A stretch of DNA of 41,296 bases, taken from the NCBI GenBank assembly GCA_012026935.1, contig VEPI01000102.1:1-41296 (forward strand), in the 5' to 3' direction. Below, in pieces: positions 28,653 through 34,653 of this stretch. The notes beneath the pieces are model-generated. The model ran no database searches. It was not told the origin of the DNA and saw nothing but the letters and a program-made list of their open reading frames with translations. Made by a program: the position numbers and the translations under genes. This stretch comes from Melioribacter sp. (GTDB lineage: Bacteria; Bacteroidota; Ignavibacteria; Ignavibacteriales; Melioribacteraceae). The stretch's first letter is position 1, and each line of letters starts with the position of its first letter.

Positions 28653-29222
28653 TTGAATAGCGGGAAAAATACACTTAATCCAAAATTATGGATTAAAACT
28701 TATGCCGATCAGCTTTTCCGATTTGCTTCTATGCGGATTAACGATAAAGAAACTGCAAAAGATTTGGTGCAGGAAACTTTTCTATCCGCACTAAAAAATG
28801 TTGATACATTTAAAGGTGAGGTTTCGGAAAAGAATTGGCTTTATACGATTCTTAAAAACAAAATCATTGATCATTACAGAAAGAAAGCATCTTTATTGAT
28901 TTCACAAAGTGAAACCTCTGGCAATGAAAATGAATATTTTAATGAGGAAAACCACTGGCTTCAAAACAAAGTCCCCCAAGAATGGCAAATTGATTATAAC
29001 TCAACTTATGATTCGAATGAATTTTTAGAAATACTTCAACAATGTATGAAACGTCTTTCCGAGCTTTTAAATATGGTTTTCTCAATGAAGTATCTTGACG
29101 AAAAAGAATCAGACGAAATATGTAAGGAATTAAAGATAACTACGTCTAACTACTGGGTAATCTTGCATCGTTCAAAATTACAATTGCGGGATTGCATTGA
29201 AAAAAAATGGTTTATAAAATGA
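28653..29222 (+). CDS. ECF RNA polymerase sigma factor of the KCG-peptide cluster
   Basis: A 189-aa group-4 (ECF) sigma factor. Region 2 includes LFRFASMRINDKETAKDLVQETFLSALKN (a -10 recognition helix of standard shape), followed by WLYTILKNKIIDHYRKK. Region 4 has SELLNMVFSMKYLDEKESDEICKELKITTSNYWVILHRSKLQLR, the -35 recognition helix-turn-helix. The first start codon in the open frame is TTG at 28653. It overlaps a small zinc-type anti-sigma gene by 4 bp and is followed by the precursor-peptide cluster, the usual arrangement where an ECF factor drives the neighbouring genes. It is 1 bp after the hydratase gene stop, so read-through from that gene is possible. Confidence 0.85.
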   Translation: MNSGKNTLNPKLWIKTYADQLFRFASMRINDKETAKDLVQETFLSALKNVDTFKGEVSEKNWLYTILKNKIIDHYRKKASLLISQSETSGNENEYFNEENHWLQNKVPQEWQIDYNSTYDSNEFLEILQQCMKRLSELLNMVFSMKYLDEKESDEICKELKITTSNYWVILHRSKLQLRDCIEKKWFIK

Positions 29223-29476
29223 AATCGTCTAAATTATTTATTACATGCAGCGAAGCAACAATGTTTTCTATTAAAAGAGAGGAAACCAATCTGTCTTTTT
29301 CAGAAAGAATAAAATTGTTTATTCATCTGCTGATATGTGAATTCTGCCGATTATTTGACCGCCAGCATAAATTTATATCTTTACAAATAAAGAAATTACA
29401 CACCCACGAAACACTTACTGATATTGAAAAAGATCAGATGCAACATCTTATCGAATCCGCCGCTAATCGAAAATAA
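29219..29476 (+). CDS. Small ZAS-type (HxxxCxxC) anti-sigma factor, no membrane segment
   Basis: An 85-aa protein starting at an ATG that overlaps the sigma stop (ATGA); an in-frame ATG at 29207 is an alternative. It contains His36-x3-Cys40-x2-Cys43 (HLLICEFC), the zinc-binding signature of ZAS anti-sigma factors, and an additional Cys10 (FITCSEA) that could be the fourth ligand. No hydrophobic segment is long enough for a membrane anchor, so it should be cytoplasmic. The known mechanism of this family is sequestration of the ECF factor and release when the zinc/thiol site is oxidised or displaced by metal; the direct sensor here is unproven. Weakly conserved sequences like this are often unannotated. 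Confidence 0.72.
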   Translation: MKSSKLFITCSEATMFSIKREETNLSFSERIKLFIHLLICEFCRLFDRQHKFISLQIKKLHTHETLTDIEKDQMQHLIESAANRK

Positions 29477-29488
29477 TTATTAATTGAG

Positions 29489-29514
29489 TGTAAGGTAATT
29501 TTGGTCGCCACGTC
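29489..29514 (+). promoter_or_regulatory. Candidate ECF-type promoter before the KCG peptide gene
   Basis: TGTAAG (29489-29494), 16 bp, then CGTC (29511-29514). This resembles ECF promoters with a TGTAAC/TGAAAC-like -35 and a CGTC/CGTA -10 (for example the B. subtilis SigW/SigX/SigM classes). Transcription would begin near 29520, about 40 bp before the peptide gene. It fits a model in which the sigma factor two genes upstream drives the peptide. It rests on pattern only; no second copy of this exact element was found to strengthen it. Confidence 0.45.
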
Positions 29515-29519
29515 TTTAT

Positions 29520-29560
29520 GAGTGTCAATCAATTATTAATCATTAATTATGAGGGCACTC
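29520..29560 (+). promoter_or_regulatory. Possible 5'-leader hairpin overlapping the KCG peptide ribosome site
   Basis: GAGTGTC (29520-29526) can pair with GGCACTC (29554-29560) through 7 pairs including one U-G, closing a loop of 27 nt that is rich in AT. The 3' arm covers part of the GAGGG Shine-Dalgarno (29551-29555) and ends 1 nt before the ATG at 29562. It could modulate translation of the precursor. The stem is short, so the effect is uncertain. Confidence 0.35.
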
Positions 29561-29561
29561 A

Positions 29562-29993
29562 ATGCAAAATCAATATAAGAACACAAAACGAATTCTTTTA
29601 ACAGGCTCAATTTTAGCGGGAGCTATTTTTGGAACCGGTGCGCCAAAAGCGATTAGCGCAGAGAATCTGTTTAATTATAACGGACTTGGTTCAGGCTCGG
29701 AGCTTAGAACATCATTACTTAACACTTCTCCAAACCGCAATTTGGAAATGAAATGCGGAAACAAAAGTGATGGCAAAGATTCAAAACCGAATGACTCTAA
29801 AACAAAAGACGCAAAATGCGGCGATAAAAAAATGAGTGATTCCAAAGCGAAAGACGGGAAATGCGGAGATAAAAAAATGAGCGATGCTAAAGGTCCAAAA
29901 GCGGCGGATTCCAAGGCTAAAGACGGAAAATGCGGTGAAGGTAAGTGCGGTGATAAGAAGAAAGAATCAAAACCAGCAGATTCAAAAAAATAA
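29562..29993 (+). CDS. HvfA/bufferin-like secreted precursor peptide with five KCG motifs
   Basis: A 143-aa exported peptide. A signal peptide (about residues 9-33, ending ISA) precedes a leader-like block, NLFNYNGLGSGSELRTSLL (35-53), similar in shape to the LGxGxELR block seen in EGKCG-type precursors of other bacteria. The rest is a Lys/Asp/Ser-rich chain with five Cys, each in a KCG motif: Cys65, Cys86, Cys101, Cys124, Cys129. Only one site is a true EGKCG (Glu126-Gly130); the others are EMKCG, DAKCG, DGKCG and DGKCG. In H. influenzae HvfA, EGKCG cysteines are converted by the DUF692/DUF2063 enzyme pair to copper-binding oxazolone/thioamide groups. Here the same enzymes follow directly. 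The metal and chemistry are inferred, not shown. Confidence 0.8.
   Translation: MQNQYKNTKRILLTGSILAGAIFGTGAPKAISAENLFNYNGLGSGSELRTSLLNTSPNRNLEMKCGNKSDGKDSKPNDSKTKDAKCGDKKMSDSKAKDGKCGDKKMSDAKGPKAADSKAKDGKCGEGKCGDKKKESKPADSKK
29793..29882 (+). repeat. Two tandem 45-bp repeats within the KCG peptide gene, with a degenerate third copy downstream
   Basis: Codons 78-92 and 93-107 encode two 15-residue units of the form DSK(T/A)KD(A/G)KCGDKKMS. A third, diverged copy begins at codon 116 (29907) as DSKAKDGKCGEGKCGDKK, which carries two KCG motifs. The DNA units differ at several third positions, so the duplication is not very recent. The repeat spreads Cys residues 15 to 23 residues apart, except for the last pair, which is 5 apart. 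Confidence 0.85.
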
Positions 29994-30009
29994 ATCCGGA
30001 AAAATTATC

Positions 30010-30035
30010 CTGCCCGTTAATTATTAAACGGGCAG
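30010..30035 (+). terminator. Intra-operon hairpin between precursor and DUF692 gene (possible attenuator)
   Basis: CTGCCCGTT (30010-30018) pairs perfectly with AACGGGCAG (30027-30035) over 9 bp with an 8-nt AT loop. It is followed by ATTATTATAT rather than an uninterrupted T-run, so it should act as a partial terminator or as a 3' stabiliser of the precursor mRNA. Its position, after the small abundant precursor and before the enzyme genes, fits a device that makes more precursor than enzyme. Confidence 0.6.
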
Positions 30036-30063
30036 ATTATTATATCGGTAAAAAGGAATTAAT

Positions 30064-30906
30064 ATGGAAAGAAATAAACATGTTGGAATTGGTTTCAGAA
30101 AAGATTTTGCGGAAGAATTTTTGGAAGGCAAAGATTTAACCCCCGCTTTTCTTGAGGTAGCCCCGGAAAACTGGATGGAAATTGGCGGTTACTGGAAAAA
30201 AGTTTTTAATAAAGTTGCAGAACAATATCCCATTTATTCTCACGGTCTTTCTCTTTCCATCGGTAGTCCCGAAGAACTGGATTGGAATTTTTTAAAAAGA
30301 GTGAAAAGTTTTTTGCAAGAGTATAAAATTAAAATTTATTCCGAACATCTAAGTTATTCGAAATGCGATAACGCACATCTTTATGATCTTTTGCCGATTC
30401 CTTTCCGGTGGGATGCCGTTAAACATATTTCGGAACGGATAAAATCCGTACAAGAATTTTTAGAAAGAAAAATCGCAATAGAAATAGTTTCGTATTACAC
30501 TCCTGTTGCAGCAGAGATGAGCGAAGTTGAGTTTATCAGCTCAATTGTAAAAGAAGCAGATTGTAATTTACTGTTGGATGTAAATAACGTTTACGTTAAT
30601 GCGTTTAATCATCAATACGATGCAAAAGATTTTATTGAAAATTTACCGCTTGCAAAGGTTGAGTACATTCACATGGCCGGACACGAACAAGTTGCGCAGG
30701 ATCTTATAATTGATACTCATGGTGAACCAATAATTGATCCGGTGTATGATCTCTTTGATTTTACGGTTCGAAAACTTTCCAACACTGTCCCGGTTTTATT
30801 AGAAAGAGATTTTAACATTCCGGAATTGAAAGAGTTACAATATGAATTAAACAGACTTGAAAACATCTGCAAAAAGGCATGGCATTATGAACACATACTT
30901 GCATAA
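30064..30906 (+). CDS. DUF692 family multinuclear iron oxidative enzyme (MNIO), MbnB/HvfB/BufB-like
   Basis: A 280-aa TIM-barrel enzyme of the DUF692 (MNIO) family, which uses two or three iron ions to rearrange Cys residues in peptides. Conserved segments: VGIGFRKDF at the start, FLEVAPENWM, IYSHGLSLSIG (His60), IYSEHLSYS (Glu94/His95), IAIEIVSYY (Glu140), LLLDVNNVYVNAFNH (Asp172, Asn175, His183), YIHMAGH (His203, His207), IIDTHGEPI (Asp217, His219) and LLERDFNIP (Glu247, Asp249). These include all the usual metal-ligand blocks, so the enzyme looks active. An AAGGA ribosome site precedes the ATG. The gene overlaps the DUF2063 partner by 20 bp. The likely substrate is the KCG peptide encoded upstream. 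Confidence 0.92.
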   Translation: MERNKHVGIGFRKDFAEEFLEGKDLTPAFLEVAPENWMEIGGYWKKVFNKVAEQYPIYSHGLSLSIGSPEELDWNFLKRVKSFLQEYKIKIYSEHLSYSKCDNAHLYDLLPIPFRWDAVKHISERIKSVQEFLERKIAIEIVSYYTPVAAEMSEVEFISSIVKEADCNLLLDVNNVYVNAFNHQYDAKDFIENLPLAKVEYIHMAGHEQVAQDLIIDTHGEPIIDPVYDLFDFTVRKLSNTVPVLLERDFNIPELKELQYELNRLENICKKAWHYEHILA

Positions 30907-31645
30907 TTACACACATACACAACAAGGCCGGTTAGCCAATTACTGTAGAACGGGCGAATTAATTTCTATTGATGGATTAACAGAAAACCGCGTACACTAT
31001 TATAGAGATCTGGTTTATAATGTTGTTGATGACACGCTTCAATCGGCATTTCCTTTAACATTTGATTTATTATCGGAAGACGAGTGGAACGAAATTGTTC
31101 ATTATTTTTTCAGCACACACAAATGCCGGTCAAATTCCATTTGGAAAATGCCGCACGAATTTTATTTGTTCGTTGATGGAAATGATCTGGATATAAAAAA
31201 GAAATATAATTTTATTGAAGAGCTGCTTCTTTTTGAATGGACAGAAATAGAAATTTATATGATGCCGGATGTTCAATACCCGGAATTTAAATCTAACGGA
31301 GGATGGCTAAGCGAAATAATAACAGTTAATCCCGAACACAAAATTTTGCAATTAAGTTGGCCTGTTCATCTTAAAAATCCCGGCAACATTACTGTTGATA
31401 ATAAAAACGAATATTACGTTTTAATATTTCGAGAGAAAGAAAGCGGGAAGGTACAATTTATAAACTTGTCGGTTTACTTTGCATGGCTTATAGAAAAAAT
31501 CGAAATCGAAAAGAAACCGCTTGTTAAAATATTAAAGGAAGCAGAATCTTTATTCGGGATCGAAGCGAAAAAGCTTTTCGAAAACACAATTCCATTTTTA
31601 GAAGAATTAAACAGTAAACAATTTATACTTGGATTTAGAAAATGA
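30887..31645 (+). CDS. DUF2063 family MNIO partner protein (HvfC/BufC-like)
   Basis: A 252-aa protein of the DUF2063 family, the partner that binds the precursor leader and presents it to the DUF692 enzyme. The N-terminus (LANYCRTGELISIDGLTENRVHYYRDLVYNVVDDTLQSAFP) has the typical opening of the family with a helical domain; the C-terminal half is beta-rich and resembles the peptide-recognition part. I choose the ATG at 30887, which overlaps the MNIO stop (30906) by 20 bp; an in-frame ATG at 30857 would add ten residues that look like read-through of the other frame. It overlaps the DoxX gene by 4 bp. Confidence 0.8.
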   Translation: MNTYLHNYTHTQQGRLANYCRTGELISIDGLTENRVHYYRDLVYNVVDDTLQSAFPLTFDLLSEDEWNEIVHYFFSTHKCRSNSIWKMPHEFYLFVDGNDLDIKKKYNFIEELLLFEWTEIEIYMMPDVQYPEFKSNGGWLSEIITVNPEHKILQLSWPVHLKNPGNITVDNKNEYYVLIFREKESGKVQFINLSVYFAWLIEKIEIEKKPLVKILKEAESLFGIEAKKLFENTIPFLEELNSKQFILGFRK

Positions 31646-32085
31646 TTACAAAAATATTTCATAAATATAACTTTGCAGTAAAGTTATTAAATAGACTTAA
31701 GAGCTTGCCTTTTTTATTCTTTCGCTTAGTGCTTGCTTACGGTTTTTACACAACAGCTGTCGCGAAATGGTCTAACATTGGAAACGTTGCAGAATGGTTT
31801 GGTTCGCTTGGAATTCCCGCACCGACTTTTAACGCTTATCTTGCTGCATCAACAGAAACTGCAGGTGTCGTTTTATTAACAATAGGATTAGCAACAAGAT
31901 TTATTTCAATTCCGTTAATGATTACAATGATAGTTGCAATTGTAACTGTTCATCTGCCAAATGGATTTGAAGCCGGGAATAATGGATTTGAAATCCCGCT
32001 TTATTATTTTCTTATGTTGTTAGCTCTGCTAATTAATGGAGCAGGCAAAATCAGTGTTGATAATTATATTTCCAAGAAGGTCTAA
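31642..32085 (+). CDS. DoxX family membrane protein of the KCG-peptide operon
   Basis: A 147-aa protein with four predicted membrane helices. FFRLVLAYGFYTTAVAKWSNIGNVAEWFGSLGIPAPTFNAYLAAS and the later FISIPLMITMIVAIVTVHLPNGFEAG with a terminal LALLINGAGKISVD fit the DoxX/DoxD fold. DoxX-like genes regularly close HvfABC or bufferin clusters (HvfD), where they are thought to act in quinone-linked redox steps or thiol homeostasis; this is knowledge of the family, not shown here. The ATGA overlap with DUF2063 puts it in the same operon; no strong terminator follows. Confidence 0.85.
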   Translation: MITKIFHKYNFAVKLLNRLKSLPFLFFRLVLAYGFYTTAVAKWSNIGNVAEWFGSLGIPAPTFNAYLAASTETAGVVLLTIGLATRFISIPLMITMIVAIVTVHLPNGFEAGNNGFEIPLYYFLMLLALLINGAGKISVDNYISKKV

Positions 32086-32271
32086 ATAATATTTAAAGAC
32101 GTATTATTTGAATCACTACAATATAAACATGCCGGATTTAATGTAATAATCCCTTATAAAGTCACGTAATCAAGAATAAATTATTACTCCATGTAAAGTT
32201 GAGCTTCTCATTTCTTTTTTCGATTTTCCCTAAGCAAGAACAGAAGGCATCTAAATTTTATGGAGCAGTTT

Positions 32272-32799
32272 ATGCAAAGCAGAATATCTAAAATACTGCT
32301 AATCGTGATCTTGGTGGGAGTGTCGAACAATTTCTTTGGTCAAAGCGCAAAGAGTGATTGGAGTTCTTTTCAATTTTTGATTGGTGAGTGGGTTGGAGAA
32401 GGAAGCGGTGCGTCTGGAGAAGGGTCCGGTAATATCACTTTTTATTTTGCTTTGCAGGATCAAATTCTGGTTAGAAAAAATCATACCGAGTATCCCGCAA
32501 CGGCAAGTAAATCGGCATTTACTCATGACGACGTATTGATACATTATCACGAGAACAATTTGGTGCGTGCAATCTATTTTGATAATGAAGGACACGTGAT
32601 TCATTATACAGTAAATTTTTCTCAAGACTCAAGTGCACTTGTCCTAACGAGCGATGTAATTCCGTCGGCGCCAAGATTTCGGTTCACTTATACAAAGCTT
32701 GATAACGAGAGACTAAAAGTTTCATTTGAAATTGCGTCTCCGGGTAAACCGGAGGAATTTTCAAAATATTTAGATGGGGTTGTTAAGAAAAAAATATAA
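32272..32799 (+). CDS. Exported small beta-barrel-like protein of unknown function
   Basis: A 175-aa exported protein. The start at 32272 is preferred because GGAG lies 6 nt before it; an in-frame ATG at 32260 adds four residues. The signal peptide ends near NNFFGQ (about residue 24). The mature chain opens with FQFLIGEWVGEGSG and continues with LQDQILVRKNHTEYP, then IYFDNEGHVIHY and FRFTYTKLDNERLKVSFEI. This pattern is like nitrobindin/lipocalin-type beta-barrels or DUF1579-like proteins that open with an LxGxWxGxG motif. Ligand unknown. It comes 186 bp after the DoxX gene and is probably not part of that operon. Confidence 0.55.
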   Translation: MQSRISKILLIVILVGVSNNFFGQSAKSDWSSFQFLIGEWVGEGSGASGEGSGNITFYFALQDQILVRKNHTEYPATASKSAFTHDDVLIHYHENNLVRAIYFDNEGHVIHYTVNFSQDSSALVLTSDVIPSAPRFRFTYTKLDNERLKVSFEIASPGKPEEFSKYLDGVVKKKI

Positions 32800-32804
32800 A
32801 CCGA

Positions 32805-33134
32805 ATGCACTCCGATCTTAAATATCATCATCTTGGAATTCCAACAAAGGAAAAACATGACGGAGAAACTTATCTAGAAGAATTTAAAGTTTATGTCTCC
32901 GGCTATGATACAAGTCCGTTTAAAATAGAATGGATGCGCTTTGAAAAAGATTCGCCGACACCGGAACTTGTAAAAACAATTCCGCATGTTGCATTCGAAG
33001 TTGATGATCTGTTGAAAGCGATCGAAGGGAAAGAAATTTTGATTGAACCAAACAGCCCATCACCCGGCGTAACTGTTGCTTTTGTTGTTGATAACGGCGC
33101 ACCGATTGAGTTTATACAATTATCAAAAAAGTGA
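32805..33134 (+). CDS. VOC (glyoxalase-like) superfamily protein
   Basis: A 109-aa protein with a vicinal-oxygen-chelate-type fold pattern: HHLGIPT near the start (metal-ligand-type position), PHVAFEVDDLLKAIEGKEI in the middle, and VAFVVDNGAPIEFIQLSKK at the end, giving the beta-alpha-beta-beta-beta modules of the family. No specific activity can be assigned. It begins 5 bp after the previous stop, so the two genes are probably co-transcribed. An alternative frame overlaps its end but belongs to the next gene's upstream extension. Confidence 0.7.
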   Translation: MHSDLKYHHLGIPTKEKHDGETYLEEFKVYVSGYDTSPFKIEWMRFEKDSPTPELVKTIPHVAFEVDDLLKAIEGKEILIEPNSPSPGVTVAFVVDNGAPIEFIQLSKK

Positions 33135-33144
33135 TCTCCGTATT

Positions 33145-34653
33145 ATGACACATCAATTACCTCCAAGCCCAACAAATAGAAAAAACCTTGAGTTGGTCTT
33201 GCTGGCATTTTTTATAATCGTTGCTTCTGCAATTCGCCTTCACACAAATTTTAGCACAGAGTTTATGCCCGGCAATAACGGCGCATATTATCTGGTTCAG
33301 GCCCGGTCATTGTTGGAAAATGGTCGCCTTCAGTTTGTAGAATTTCCTTTACTGTTTTGGTTAGAAGCGGGACTTGCCTGGACATTTTTTCATTTTGGTT
33401 TTGGCAATATAGATTCTTCGGTTGATCTTGCATCGCGGCTTTTCGATTCAATCATTCCTGTTTTATCAATTATACCAGCTTATGCATTAACCAAAAGAAT
33501 TTTGGGTAATCGAAAAAAATATTTTTTATCAGCCCTCATTTCGGCACTATCCGTTTTATATTTTTCACCACTTATGCTGATCTCAGATTTTCAAAAAAAT
33601 GCACTTGGTGTTTTATGGCTATTCTGTTTGATGTATTGGCTTTACCGGAGTTTCGAGGACTCAAGCAGAAGAAATCTTTTGATGACTTTTTTATTTTTAC
33701 TTCTTACCGGAATAACTCACTATGGCTGCATTTCGGTTGCGGTAACCCTTGTTCTTCTAAATTTAATTTTGAAATACGAGTTGAGCTACACACTTAAAAG
33801 ATTTTTTAAAGTTGTTTCCGGTATAATTATAATAGTTGCAGTATGTATTGGTGTCATTTATATAACAAGTCCGTTTCGAGTTAGGGTTTTCATTGATATA
33901 CCGCTGGAAATATTCCGTAACCCGATAATCTTTTTTATTCTTCAGCACAAACCGGTTATTTCACCGCTTGATATGATTAATATTTTATTAGTGAATTTTA
34001 TCGCCATTATTTCTTTGATTTTGTTTATTAAAAATTTCGCGGCACAGGAAATAAAAACCCGTCCGTTTATTTTGGGTTGTATAATTCTAGCGTTCTTTTT
34101 GGCTTCCCCTTTTCTTGGAATAGACGCAGCCCAGCGCTTATACTTTATGAGCTATCTGCCCGTTATACCGTTACTTCCTTTTATCTACAAGAATATTTCT
34201 GCATCAGCCGCAAAATATTTTTTGACATCAGTCATTTTGTTGGTAATAATTTTTTCGATTTTTGTAGTTGTTGGCAAGGGTGCACAATCTAATATGAATG
34301 GAAAACTTTACACGGAGCTGGAGGAAATAAAAAAAGTGATTCCCGCAAACAACAAATCAATTATTGTTGCCCGGCACGGAATGGAATTCTGGTCGGCTTG
34401 GATTTTCCGGACGGACGTTACCCGCCAAGAGTCATTGAATGAAAATTATTGGAGGGTTTACGCAAATGTTTTATTCCTTCAACAGAAAAAAGATAAATCC
34501 TCATTCGGTCCCGCCGGGATGGTGGGCAAACCATTTCCCGAACCTACGTTGCCGGAATTTTCAAAAATGATTTTTACTGGTAATTATTTCGATTTGTATA
34601 AATCGCCGGTTCCGCCAAAGAAATTTTCGATCTTTAATGAGAAGAGACCATAA
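33145..34653 (+). CDS. Polytopic membrane protein, GT-C-type glycosyltransferase-like
   Basis: A 502-aa membrane protein with about ten hydrophobic segments. The first periplasmic loop after the first helix contains ...TEFMPGNNGAYYLVQARSLLENG, a DxD/ExD-like loop position typical of GT-C glycosyltransferases of the PMT/ArnT/oligosaccharyltransferase type. Here the acidic residue is in TEFMPG and no clear DxD is seen, so the enzyme call is tentative. The C-terminal soluble part (from about residue 410, LYTELEEIKKVIPANNKSIIV) is like the periplasmic domains of such proteins. I chose ATG 33145 over 33076 because the longer version would overlap the VOC gene by 59 bp. It abuts the beta-lactamase start. 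Confidence 0.55.
   Translation: MTHQLPPSPTNRKNLELVLLAFFIIVASAIRLHTNFSTEFMPGNNGAYYLVQARSLLENGRLQFVEFPLLFWLEAGLAWTFFHFGFGNIDSSVDLASRLFDSIIPVLSIIPAYALTKRILGNRKKYFLSALISALSVLYFSPLMLISDFQKNALGVLWLFCLMYWLYRSFEDSSRRNLLMTFLFLLLTGITHYGCISVAVTLVLLNLILKYELSYTLKRFFKVVSGIIIIVAVCIGVIYITSPFRVRVFIDIPLEIFRNPIIFFILQHKPVISPLDMINILLVNFIAIISLILFIKNFAAQEIKTRPFILGCIILAFFLASPFLGIDAAQRLYFMSYLPVIPLLPFIYKNISASAAKYFLTSVILLVIIFSIFVVVGKGAQSNMNGKLYTELEEIKKVIPANNKSIIVARHGMEFWSAWIFRTDVTRQESLNENYWRVYANVLFLQQKKDKSSFGPAGMVGKPFPEPTLPEFSKMIFTGNYFDLYKSPVPPKKFSIFNEKRP

Noticed and set aside
29675-29914. 79-aa ORF on the minus strand opposite the KCG peptide
   Set aside because: It is the antisense shadow of the repetitive Lys/Asp/Ser-rich coding sequence (Phe/Ser/Leu-rich repeats) and has no ribosome site.
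29793-29963. CRISPR-like spacing of repeats
   Set aside because: The repeats are in-frame, translate to the KCG units and are adjacent to each other with no spacers.
32142-32168. Second ECF-like element TGTAAT-N17-CGTA upstream of the small exported protein
   Set aside because: It differs from the candidate at 29489-29514 in spacer and -10 sequence and is in AT-rich DNA where such matches are easy to find by chance.
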